From Apostichopus japonicus (lineage: Eukaryota; Echinodermata; Holothuroidea; Aspidochirotida; Stichopodidae), in assembly GCF_037975245.1 (NCBI RefSeq), contig NC_092583.1, positions 13,667,764 to 13,731,763 on the forward strand: a stretch of DNA of 64,000 nt, in the 5' to 3' direction. The notes under the pieces are model-generated. The model saw nothing but the letters and a program-made list of their open reading frames with translations, was not told where the DNA came from and searched no databases. Positions 13,192-24,760 of this stretch are shown one piece after another. The first letter of the stretch is position 1, and every line of letters begins with the position of its first letter. A program made the position numbers and the translations under genes.

Positions 13192-13571
13192 GCACAGTTA
13201 TAAAAACCAAAAAAAATAACACGCTATATTAGGCCCTTGTTTTTTATCAAACACTTTCAAAAAGAAATGCACAAACCTTGGGAAAAAGCAACCCACACCA
13301 TCCTCCATTCATATTCGATGTACGATATAAGATTAACACATTCACACGTGGATTAACCTTGTAATCCGTAGTACACAAACAGGCACAGTTATAAAAACCC
13401 AAAAAATAACACGCTATATTAGGCCCTTGTTTTTTATCAAACACTTTCAAAAAGAAATGCACAAACCTTGGGAAAAAGCAACCCACACCATCCTCCATTC
13501 ATACTCGACGTACGATATAAGATTAACACATTCACACGTGGATTAACCTTGTAATCCGTAGTACACAAACA
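13192..13571. repeat. 191 bp direct tandem duplication
   Basis: The block starting gcacagttataaaaacc at 13192 is repeated from 13383 and ends at 'gtacacaaacag' near 13571. The copies differ at only a few bases, so the duplication is young. The duplicated minus-strand frame (motif MEDGVGCFF) has no recognised family. Confidence 0.95.
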
Positions 13572-13952
13572 GAAATTGGGGTTCCCCACTTTTCCATGAT
13601 ATTGGAATAGGGCAACCCTTCAAGTTCAAAAGTTCACAATGAAAACTTTTCAACTATCAACAAGTCACCACGTGTTTGGAACTTCAGACAAGAAGAATGT
13701 AACATAGGGGCTATGTAAATACGGGATTATAAACTACATGAGAATAGTACATATTTATTTATATCGTTAATCGGCTGCTGTTTTCTCCACAAAATATACT
13801 TTGAATACGTGCAATTTCCATCTTTCGTACAAAAGTTCTTAAAATTAAAAAAGTAGACAAAGCTAACTATAAATGACATCGTGGAACCCCCCGCATTAAT
13901 AAACGAATCCATTCCATTACAGCATCAAATCTCAAGTACCGTACTGCACTGT

Positions 13953-14000
13953 GTCAAAGATATTTCACCTTCGAACTGAAGGTGAAATTATATCTTTGAC
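13953..14000. repeat. short inverted repeat (hairpin)
   Basis: The arm gtcaaagatatttcaccttc (13953-13972) is followed by a 5-base loop and an imperfect complement ending ttatatctttgac at 14000. The flanking bases extend the symmetry loosely (gtaccgtac on both sides). It could be the remnant of a small palindromic transposon. Confidence 0.75.
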
Positions 14001-14004
14001 TGTG

Positions 14005-15031
14005 TGTACCAGTACCGTACCCTAGGCTAGAATATAATACGGTCCCGGGCGAAGATGGATTTAAACTGGATATACTCTCTGTGGTTTTGGCTCAAAGATT
14101 ATTAAATCGTATAATTATTATACCAAAATGAGGTGAAATAGATAAGGGTAAGATTTTGTACATGGGAACTTTCACAATCATCGTTTGAAGGAAGAATAAA
14201 TAATGAAAATTTCAGAAATAACTTTGAGATCCTGCAACATGCTGAGCCAAAGTAACGTTAGATATTTGGTGTAGCCTAGGTCCAAATGACTACGTGAAAA
14301 GTTGATTCGTTAATAGATAGGTCTAGGCCAGTACGTAAATTGATCAGATATTAATCAAACTAAGAATACAGAAACCAGAAAAATTTTGTTTTCTTTATTT
14401 CAAATAGTAACACGTAGATATTTTTACTATGTCCGGGATTCCAGAGAATGACACCGAAACGAATGTAATAACCGGTTGTTTTCCCACTACCGGTAGTATT
14501 TACACATTGCTTTGTGATCAGGATTAGTCAATACCGAGATCAGGATACCGGGATTCACTTGACTACTGGGATCCTGCACAGCCCTACCCCAACCCTACCC
14601 CAACCCTACCCTCTCCCCCCTTGTTTCATTCAAAGCAGCCTGGAATGCAGCTGAGGAGAAATACTAAGAGAAATTCAGCATGTTCTGTCCATAAATTTCA
14701 AACTTTTAACTATTAAATCAAGAATACTGATAATAAAACTTTGTTATTCAAAAACACAGAGTATACAATGGATTGCTCTTTAACTGTACTTCCTTTCTTT
14801 TCGTGGCCAACTTTGTCACCTTATAGTTTATTAATTTTATAAATATGCTGGAAAATAATAACAAGCTGCTTTAAGCAGCAATGCTCCCACTTAGATGGCG
14901 CTCTTCTGTTACTTGATTTCAAATATTAGAAAATTACTGAGATACTAAAACCTCACCTGTAGGAAGTATTTTGAAACTTCTAAGTTAACAGCTAATAAGT
15001 TTCCTATGAATGTTCTTCAAACCTACAGGAT
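14005..15031. other. no gene recognised
   Basis: Non-coding by inspection. 14575-14612 has (ccctacccaa)-like wording, and 'gatcctgcacagccc' near 14570 resembles a hAT-like terminus, but no partner end or target duplication was found. Confidence 0.4.
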
Positions 15032-15407
15032 CAAGGGCGTAGGAACCGGGGGGGGGGGGGGGGGGGGCTGGGGGGGTGTCACCCCCAGTGAAAAATATGG
15101 GGGGCGGAAGTATCATTCCGCCCCCTCTTCGCAAGTCAGAAAACCCCTTTTTCATTTCCAAATGAGAAAAATATCTCATTTGGAGCACCAAATTGCATCT
15201 AAGGCCAGGTGAAAATGCAAAATTATTTACAAAATGGAGTGAGTGTTGAAGTGTGCTATACTGCACCAACTTGCATCTGAGGCCACCTGGAAATGCAAAA
15301 AAATTCCAAAGGGGAAGGGGACACACTCGCCCCTTAGACCCCTCCCCCAGGCCGGCCATCAGTCTTCAGCCCCCCCCCCCACTCAAAAGTACCTTCCTAC
15401 GCCACTG
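15032..15407. mobile_element. hAT miniature element, 'gcgtagga' family, copy 1
   Basis: Termini are CAAGGGCGTAGGAACC at 15032 and CCTACGCCACTG ending at 15407. A perfect 8 bp target duplication tacaggat lies at 15024-15031 and 15408-15415. The element is 376 bp with a long poly-G tract after the left end and a poly-C tract near the right end. It has no transposase and is an inverted relative of the copy at 26015-26370. Confidence 0.95.
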
Positions 15408-15415
15408 TACAGGAT

Positions 15416-16439
15416 CATTTATCAGGTTTCATAATTAGGACCACATAGCAGAAAGCCAATGGGTTTAGTAATTCCTTGCCGCATTTCTGTATCAGAACAT
15501 TCAAAGCTAAGTTTCAAACAGATAGTCCAGAGAAATTTATTCTAACTAATGAATGAGGAATGTAGGCCTATTCTACACATCCTGGTAAAATTTGCATGCA
15601 ATCCTTAAATATGGCCTTCTCGAGATACTGATAATTGAAATTTTTAAACCATAAGTGAACTTGAAGCAAAAAGGTGTGATGTCATAGTTGCACACGGACA
15701 GAAAATGTTTTGTTTGCTTTGTTTCAGTTTATTGTTTTGATCATGGATTGGATGGAGTTCCATCTTTACTTGCTGTAAGGGCATGTGATATTAATGTTCA
15801 ATAAGACAGTAGTTGTATTCATACTGAGGCACATCCCAATTTTGAAAGAGAAAATTGAAATTAAAGCAAATATAACACAAATTTGTTATTGTGGTTCTAT
15901 GACATCACACCTGTTTGCTTCAACATTCACTTCAGCTGTAAGACATGTCAACTTCAAATGTTGTGTTATCTCGAGAACAGTGCATAAGAGTTGAATGCAA
16001 GTTACACCAGGATGTTTGACCTCCATCTCATTCTGTCAAATATTAATTTCCCTCTAGACTTTCTTTTCAAGTATGAACCTTTGGTGATTTGAAGTGATCA
16101 GCAATGGTCTTGTACTAATGGTCCGACCTAATCGAGTATATTGATAATTTCATCCAATTTTTACTTCTGCAGTTATGTTTGTCGGCTATTCAGACATTTG
16201 ACTTCTGCTGAACTCAAATGACCTGTGATATCCACAGAAAACAAATCTTTATCTGACATAAATATTGGGAATCCACATACTGCATACTGTATGATATGAG
16301 AAACTGTACATTTAAGTTTCCGTTTTCAAAATTGGTGTGTACGAGGTTTTCACACTTTGACCTCTGATGACCTCACACCACTGTTGACCTATAACAAAGA
16401 CAGACTCAAGATAGACTCAATATGAAGCCTCCACATACT
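15416..16439. other. unassigned, probably old interspersed repeat
   Basis: No host gene is seen. The opening 'agaaagccaatgggtttagt' resembles wording at about 90 and, inverted, at 41610, so at least the first 100 bp belong to a dispersed repeat. The rest is unplaced. Confidence 0.4.
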
Positions 16440-19400
16440 AACTATACGACATTTATCCAAGATTCCAATCTGGAGATATTTCAATTACAATGTGGCCAAG
16501 GGTACATGTAGGCTCATCATTAAAAACCCACCAAACGACAAGACTTACTCCCTGGAGTTTGTCATTAATTACCGAAGACAGGCTGACTCCCTTGTAACTC
16601 CTGAAGGCAGCAAAACAAATGAAGCTGATCCAGCTAAATCCAGAGAACATTGACAGGGTCATGGTAGTCACAGACATTCAGTTCCCAGCAGTGTTTGATT
16701 CTTAACTCTGCCAGGTTTAGTAAGTCTGAAACTGACGCTGCAGCAAAGCCAACTATTATGCCGTCAGGAGAGTTCCACTATGTAGACAGCTACATAGTGT
16801 TCATTCAAAACTGAAGGATGAACTCGAAGGCTGAGGTCATCACTCCAGTTGATCAACCGACCCAGTGGGCAAGTGCTCTGGTTGTCACTCATAAGAAAAT
16901 TGGCAAGCTCAGTATTAACATTGACCATAGAGAACGGAATATAGCACAGCAACGAGAACATTACACCTTACCCAATCTAGAAGAAACTTTACATGAATTG
17001 GGGCAGTCAAAAGAGTGTTCTCAAAGCAGATCTGCCATCTGGATACTGCCATGTCCACCTAGATCATGAGTTGAGTCTTCTGGCCACGTTTCAGACACGC
17101 TATGGTAGGTCAGATGGTAACGTCTGACTTTTGGACATTCTGTAACATGGGAAATATGTCAGAAGAAACTGGGCGACCATCAAGGTGATGTGTGCATTGT
17201 AGGTGTATAATAACAGCACGACCAACGATTGCATAATTTTCTGAAATGATGTGAGGAAGAGGTCGTCAAACTGAATACGGACAAGTTTGAGGTGAGGCTA
17301 GATGAAATCACCTTCATGGGTCGTCTGACAAAAAATGGGCTACAGTCAGACCCAGAAAAGTGATGGCAATCACTGGCATGAAAGCCACAACTAACTTGCA
17401 AGCGTTGAGAAGATTCCTTGGGATGGTTAAATATCTTGCAAATTTTCTACAAAACCTTTGGCACGATGACACCTATTCAAGACCTGATCAAGAAGGACAC
17501 ACAATGGGCATGGTCAGAGAACCAACAACATGCATGCATCGCAATACAAAAATAAGGTTCAAAAAATGCACCAGTATTTGCATTCTATGATCCAAAGAAG
17601 TGCCTCACATTAGAAAATGAGCGAATATGGATGGGAAGCCAGTCGTATTTGCCAACAGAACCCTCACAGAGACTGAACGTTGATATGCACAGGTCAAGAA
17701 TGATGGTCATTCCTGCTCTGATGAGTGCCAAAGACAGAGTACATGCTGGTCATTTAGGCATAACAAATTCATGTCAGAGATGTTCACAGTCAGTTTGTTT
17801 TCTGGCCAGGCACGTCTGCCGAAATCAGGCATTACATCGAAGGCTGTGGAGTGTGTGCAACATTCAGTGACAATCAAGCACCAGAACCAGTGTATATGTT
17901 ATGCGCTATCGACCGATTTGCGCCATCGATCGATCGCACTACGCTATCAATTGATAGTTCGAGGGTCGTGTAGGATTATATTTAATGGGGAACTGCAGGC
18001 CTCAACATGGTTTTGACGTATGCTTGTGGCATCTTCAGATGATTTTAAAAGGAAACTGATGAGTTTGCATGATTTAGTGGCGATGTTGTACTAAAGGTGA
18101 CAAAGAAATCTAATAAATGGGTCTCTTAGTTTTTACTAAGCTATGAGCATGATATGCCCTATACTCTCTTAACTTCACCCCTTAATAGGCTACTATGTAG
18201 TTCTGCTTCTGCTCGTTTGGGATGACCAGAACTTAATTAAGACCAAGGCCAGGAAGGTCGACAATCTGAAAATTCTGTGTTTTGACCCAATGTCGGAAGT
18301 GCTAGTCCACCTTGATGCTTGGATAAAGAAGATGAGATTTTATGGCATCGTACTTCTCCACACTGATAACTGGGCTCTTTGTTGAAGCAGCTGTGCGGTC
18401 AACGGTCTACTGCATGTGTTCTCGAAAAGCTGGCTCTTTTTCCATTTTTACGAATATCGCCACTGTATATCAGTACTATATGAGGTCGATAGTCACTGAT
18501 GGCCCAATCACATCAGTAATTTAGCAGATTTCTTAGAACCAAGGCCTGAAGACATATGATACAACCTGATACATATGCTTGATTCAGCAATGGATTTAGG
18601 CTATCTCCATGATACAACCAATTTATTGGAACTCATAATTTTTCATTGTATCACTATTAATTGATAAAATATTATCATAAATATTTACATAGAAAATGGT
18701 AATTAAACGGGCAATTTTTAGAAAAATCGGTGATGTGTCCATTAAACAGCACTTGGCGTCATCCAGAAAAAAAACATTGTCATTATCAAAAATAGACATA
18801 CAATCCGTCAATCTGCCTGCGCCATCGATCGATACCTGCGCGATCTACCGATGCTTGCGCTAACGACGGATCCATAGATAGCGCAGCGCTATCGATTGAT
18901 GGCACATATCGGTCGATAGCGCATAACATATATACTATATGCACTCGGTTCCTAAGAGACCCTGGGGGAAGGTCAGCACCTATTTGTTTGCATTCTGTAG
19001 CCAAGACTACCTGATCACTGTAGACTACTACAGCAATTTTATTTTTGAAGTTGACTACTTCTCTGAAACATCCTCTGAAGCAGTCATCACCAAAATGAAG
19101 CATTACTTTGCAACACATGGGATACCAGATGTTTTGATAAGTGATGGACCACAGTATGCATCTAGCAAATTTCAGGCATTCAGTCAAAACTTGGGGTTTT
19201 TGACATGAGAAATCAAGCCCAGGAAACAGCCAGAACTTTAAATGGAACAGCTGAGGCAGCTGTGAAAACTGCAAAGAGGATTTTCTTGAAATGTCGTGCA
19301 TCAACAGAGGACCATACATTGGTCTTTTGAACTTCAGAGACACACCGACAGAAGGAATAAAGGTGAGTCCTGTACAATGTCTACTGGGCAACAGGAAAAA

Positions 19401-19920
19401 AATCATCATCCCGACCATAACTTCACTGGTCAAACCTCGCAAAAGTGAGCAACAAGTTGTGTGCAAAGAAATCAGAAGTTGCTCAGCACTACAGCAAAGA
19501 AGACCACTCAACCTTCTGAATTTGGGAGATAGGGTCAGAATGGAACCAATCCAGTCAGGCCAGAAAGAATGGACACAGGCAACAGTTAAGATGCAGTTAA
19601 CCCCACTCCCCCCCCCACCACCCCCTGTTGGCCTGTTCCTATGATGTTGAAACAGATGACGAACGACAATTCCTAAGAGAAAGGAGATTCCTTCGTGTAA
19701 CAAGCAAAGCACCAAGAAAACAGCAGTCTACCAGTCTGAGCAAACCAACCCCTACACCAAATGAGCCCCTACCACAAGCTGAACCCCACCACTAGCTGAA
19801 CCCCGACCAAGAGCTGAATCCCCACCACGAGCTCAACCCCCACCATGAGTTGACCCCCCCACCACAAGCTTACCACCCAAGGAACTACAGGAGGGTCAAA
19901 CCAAGAAACCGCCTTGATTT
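16440..19920 (+). mobile_element. broken Ty3/Gypsy-type LTR retroelement fossil (pol region)
   Basis: Plus-strand segments resemble the pol gene of Ty3/Gypsy-class elements in the usual order: reverse transcriptase start (motif WASALVVTHKK near 16870), later RT/RNase H-like pieces, then an integrase core (motif GIPDVLISDG near 19120). The copy is clearly broken, with many disruptions, and is a fossil. I could not define LTRs or a gag region, so the boundaries are approximate. A TIR DNA element has inserted at about 17899-18935. The 309-codon minus-strand open frame at 18786-19715 is an antisense shadow of this fossil. The number of disruptions and the insertion suggest considerable age. Confidence 0.85.
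17899..18935. mobile_element. TIR DNA element nested in the LTR fossil, about 1.04 kb
   Basis: Inverted ends share ttatgcgctatcgaccgat (left, from 17899) and atcggtcgatagcgcataa (right, near 18908-18926). The direct repeat tatatg flanks the insert (17893-17898 and 18936-18941). Both subterminal zones are filled with short gcgctatcgatcgat-like words, and the middle is AT-rich with no transposase. The right end has about 9 extra bases outside the TIR, so the exact boundary is uncertain. Superfamily unassigned. Confidence 0.75.
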
Positions 19921-22726
19921 GTAATATCAACATATTAACTTTCATTATTAATAAAAGTAAAACCATGAGATGTAATTTGAGCTAACATGCACCTAGAAAC
20001 CAGAATTTCCATTTCAATTACTCGCTATCGTACTCAGAGTAGGTATTGATTAGTATGTCTGATTGCTTTCAAGAAAACGGAAAGGATGTTACATGACACA
20101 AGGGAGTAGTTTAGGGTGCTTGTATATAGATCCAGTTCAAATCCCCTGATGTTATCAGACAATCATCTTTCCAGGGGGTAAACTTATGCATTGATCTGCA
20201 CGCAACTTACACTTGAGTCTTCATTGATCCTATTCCTGCTTTTCACCGGATGTTGGTAAAAAGAATCAGATTGGAAATGTGTCATGCACAGCCGCGGATC
20301 GTGTAGTATGTACAGTATACTCCAAAAATATTCAAGACTCACACACCCTCAATCTACATAGGAATTAGCACATGCATGATACAGTGGCCAGAATTACTCG
20401 CGAAAATTCATGTGATGTAATGAAGTCACTTGATATCTCGCGTCACTGTTGATGCAGGAGTGTTTACGTTGCAAAACTGATCTTGACATCTTGATCAGAA
20501 CCTGGTCTCTGCCAGCATCAAATTTGGTGGATCAGATCCGGATCGTTTACACTACAGCCGTGATCTCGACGTCAGGATCAGATCCTGAAGTAGAGATCTG
20601 ATCTGGATCTAGTGTAAAAGCACCCTTAGCTGCATGCAAACCCCAGGGGACTCTGGGGTGTAATATACACTTACCTACTTATGGAACATCACTGGTCACA
20701 AAACAAAAGTGACCATGTGTATTGATAATAGACCTAGTTAAAAATTTAGGATCAAAGCAGTAGCATGGTGGGCTCATAATTGACGCACTTAAGGATTTGA
20801 TCCAACAATGTCTATCAAGGAAAAATCCAAATCACTCAACTGTATGTGTTTTTCATATGTGTAGTTCCTCAGAAATGTTATGATCTCAAAATATTTAAGG
20901 TTCTGTGCTTATGCACCATACAATTGTGCAGAATTTGACCACAAAATGTTTGCCGTGTCCAAGTTCTTTCGTACCCTAAATTGACACATTAGTTGATAAG
21001 CTAACTGGAGTGTAGGCCTTAATATACATCCATTGACTTTAGATGCTGTTTGCTATGCTCTGAGCCTCGAAGCTCCGACAGATCAGGTCTCAGAGAGTAG
21101 TGTTATCATATTGAGGTAATGTTGGTTATTTTTAGGATTTAAGATTTCCAAATGGACAAAAAACATGCAAAACTGGGGGGAGGGTGATAATAGCTTAAAA
21201 AATACCACAATTTGGTCAGCAAATAGCTGAAATGGATTCAAACTCATGAAATATGTAATTGTGCTTGACTGTAAAAAGTTTAGGTGGCCTGCTATATCGT
21301 TGCTAGGCCTAGTAATAATTGAAGGTGCGTCGATTACGGGGGTGCATCATGCAATTATGAAGCCTTTACTATACTTGTCAACAATGAAAGCATTGAATAA
21401 ATCAATGAATACTTTACTAAATTTTGTGCCCCTCCCTGCTACAGTTGTAGATGAGGCAAAGGTTAATCCTACAGTGGCAATCGTTGGGCTAGATAATTAA
21501 CAATACGTAGCCTTGTATTTGTAAGTTGTAGTAGCATAGTAGTAGTTCAGGCCTAGCCTATAGGCGTCAGCAAATTTACTTTGTCTAACTTTGGGTCTAG
21601 CCTAATCATGACAATATTTAAAATAAAATAAAGTCTACAATTTACCCAAGGTTTTTTGCATAAAATAGCCGTGACTCTTTAGCGACATATTGCACTGCCA
21701 TTTCGGGGCAGAGAATTAGCTGCCGTAAATCAGAACTATCGCAATTGTTTTAAAAGGTAATGTAGTAGTGCCCACAGTTTATTCAATTCAGAATGCCAAG
21801 ATAGCCTAAAATGGTCACAGCAAATTCCGCATTTTATGTAATAATTACATAAATCCTGGGTGTCTCATGTTGAAGTTATTTGCACGTAAATATTATTACT
21901 TAATTAAGACTTTTTTTTAAAACTTATCAAGTAGGAGCATTAAGTAATATTGCACTTCAATAGTAAAATAATAGATCCCACAACGACGGATAAACCTGGA
22001 ATATCATCAGACGAAAAACGGGGAATACATAATGTTCAATATACGTCGTCATGAAACACTTAGGCTGTTACCTGTTGTTGAAAATGCGAAGTTGCGGAAG
22101 CTTAAGAGGGCCATCATTTCAGAAAACTGTTTAAATGATGAGATCTGATAAGTTGTTAAGTAAACATTTTGCAGCAATTGTTCTATTGCTCAGTTGAAGA
22201 ATCCAACATTTTTTCTGATTTTTGATAAGATATTATCTTGCTTTCTGAACAATTTACTGAAAAATGTTGACTTATTGGAGCAAAATTTTTCTTAAGTTGA
22301 TTTCTCTTATAAGCTTCCGTACAAAGTAGCATAAATGTGTAGAATTTGTGTGGGGGTTATTCGTGAAATGCATTTATTTCACGCATTTTGAAAGTCACCT
22401 GAGGTCATCAATCGAGCTCGAGATTCACTCATGATACTTTTTCGGTCTCTCAATATTTTATAAACACTGTGAATGGTGAGATACCAATAAGTCAGAATGG
22501 GGCCAATTTTGTATTATTTTTTTCCCCCAGTAGTTGAGATTATTACAAACTACAATAAACTCAAGGTGTTCATTTAGACCATGGAGGTAAAAACAGATGT
22601 TTAGACCTACACCAAATAGGTTCTCAGTTTATACGCTCGAGTCACATACCTGCCTATGTGAACTTGCTGCAGAAGTGAGGACAATGTTTTTACACAAAAA
22701 AAAAAAAAACTCTAGAATGAGAGGCT
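19921..22726. other. no gene recognised
   Basis: Mostly unique-looking AT-rich DNA. The short open frames (for example 21246-21500) show no family resemblance. The stretch 20450-20640 has hAT-like wording at its ends (gtgtttacgttgc and gtgtaaaagcaccc) but no clean target duplication. Confidence 0.4.
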
Positions 22727-23070
22727 TAGTGGCGGAGCTAGGGGTATTGGTCAGAGGGGGCGAGAATGGTCTGTAGGGGCGCTTTCGACACTATCCAAGC
22801 GGAACGCCACCACGGGTTGGCGCGGAGCGTACAGAATTTTTTGAGAAACCAAACTTCCTAGATCGCCGGAAATGACCCTTTCCGGGCCTTGCTAATTTGC
22901 AGATAATGTGACAAATGTCAATAGGTAGATCATAGAGCACAATTAAAAAGGCAAAAATCGCGAATAAGTAAAAATTGGTAAAAAGCTGAAAAGGGCGCCA
23001 GCAGTCCATTTGAGTCCGTCAGGGGGGATATCCGCCCCCCCCCCCCGGCTGTATGGAAGCTCCGCCACTG
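22727..23070. mobile_element. hAT miniature element, 'ggcggagct' family
   Basis: Termini are TAGTGGCGGAGCT at 22727 and AGCTCCGCCACTG ending at 23070. A perfect 8 bp target duplication gagaggct lies at 22719-22726 and 23071-23078. The interior includes ccaccacgggttggcgcgga, the inverse of the 'ggtggcgctccgct' word in the element at 10955-12874, and a poly-C run near the right end. No coding capacity. Confidence 0.95.
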
Positions 23071-23078
23071 GAGAGGCT

Positions 23079-24760
23079 TACTGTATCTACCTCAGGCCAA
23101 CTTCCATTATGGTGGCAAGGGGAAATGTGGTAAATATTAAAAATGTACATCTGAGTGTTTTGTCTTCATTTTTTTTTCTCTCTCCTATAGGGTCCTTGGT
23201 GGGGAATTGAGTGTCCCTCCTGACCTTTTTTTTCTACTAAACTAAACTATCTTAATTGGAAGAGCTGGGAGGGGGAGGGCCTGGTGGGCAGGGGGGGTAG
23301 GCTTGGAGAGGGAAGGATGTACATTGGATAGCAATTTGTTAAATTTCTTCTCTAGAATATGAGCTATTTACTTGCACGGTAATGTCCTCATATTTTGCTA
23401 ATCTCACAACAAAATTTATGTTATTTCCTTTTCTAAATTGCTATCAGAAATGGGCCATATTAGGAACATGGAGAATTTTCTTTTACATGAATGTAGCTTG
23501 CATTATTGAAGGGGCAACACTTTCTTGTTGAAGATATGCATGGTACTGAATTGCATGGTACTGAATTGCAACGTACTTTGCAATTGGGTAAAATATGCCC
23601 TGCAGCCAAATCATTATTTTATGTTATATTGCTCTTTTGTTTAGTTTTATTTTTCACATTCTCCTGATTTTCCCTAATCCCTCTATTCTTGGGATGGAAA
23701 CTTGTAAATTTCCCTATTTTGTGAATGAATGGATGGCAGGTCTACAGTGATTTCTGAAGCTGTATTTGGCATTTTGTGGTAAATTTTGGAGTTCTGACTG
23801 GCATACGTATTATTCATCTATAATTTGGTACTCCTCAAGTTAACTTACTTGATCTACTTGGAAACAACTATTTTGGTTGCTTCTCATAGGCAAGTTATTT
23901 ATAATTTAATTAATTGCCAAAAAAATTTGGCTTTCACAAATTGGATGTAATCTTTAGATTTCTCACTTGCAAAAACTTTTGATTTTTTGGGGTTTTCTTT
24001 TCATTTCTGCCAAAACCTCAGCATTTCTGGTGAAAATGTATCTGCTGCTTCTGAAACTTGTTGATTTCCAAAGTCCAAAATAGCTATAATACATATATTC
24101 TGAGCATTTATTCTGAGGAGTGGGGGTCTGGTAGGTATTGACTCAATGCTCAGGAAGCTCCCTGGTTGAAGACTTGAAAGGTTGCGGACTACCCGTCTAT
24201 ATTACAAGGGAAACCATACAATAAAGAAGAAAGACTTCAAAATTATGGAGAGAGGTAGGTCAAAACTTCTTGTACCTAGCTCAAATAGCAGTATACATAC
24301 TATAAGTAAGCTAATGATTCATGCACAGAATTAAGAAACCATCACATTTTCTCAGTGTTTCGTCAGTTCACAATTGTAAGAGATATGGAATTAACATTCT
24401 CACCTTCTTCTCATCTTCTAATCCTTCTTTGGAAGAAGACATTATGAAGATTTGATCATTTTTAATCAAAGTAAATCTTTCCTTATAGTCAGTTACTAGG
24501 ACAACATAACCTACGATAATCTCTTTGTCTCTTAAAAGCATCAATATTGTACAAGGGTTCATTTTTACATATTTTCTCAGAAAACATGGATGAGAAACAG
24601 ATAACAGCACGTAAAATGAAGTCACTTTACAACTTCTTTCTTGAACTGCAGCGGAGATATCCTCTCATCAGACAAACAATTAAATTTGTCCTCTAATTTC
24701 ATTTGATTTTCATCTATCTCCTATCTCTCTCTCTTGACATTTTACGGTGCATCGCCATTG
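23079..24760. other. 3' flank / probable 3' UTR of MAIP1
   Basis: This follows the MAIP1 stop on the minus strand. A minus-strand AATAAA (plus tttatt, 24107-24112) about 650 bp beyond the stop could be its polyadenylation signal. The 85-codon minus-strand open frame at 24368-24625 lies here. It does not match MAIP1, whose C-terminus is already complete, so I regard it as UTR. No gene is seen in 23079-24100. Confidence 0.45.

Noticed and set aside
18786-19715. 309-codon minus-strand open frame, the longest non-repeat frame in the window
   Set aside because: It lies antisense to the pol region of the LTR fossil, crosses the end of the nested element, and has no domain of its own.
20450-20640. 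hAT-like miniature element
   Set aside because: The end sequences are weakly complementary but no 8 bp target duplication could be found.
24368-24625. 85-codon minus-strand frame as a further MAIP1 exon
   Set aside because: MAIP1 already ends at 24761 with a C-terminus matching the family (EWTISHIQHGKL), and the frame shows no similarity to it.
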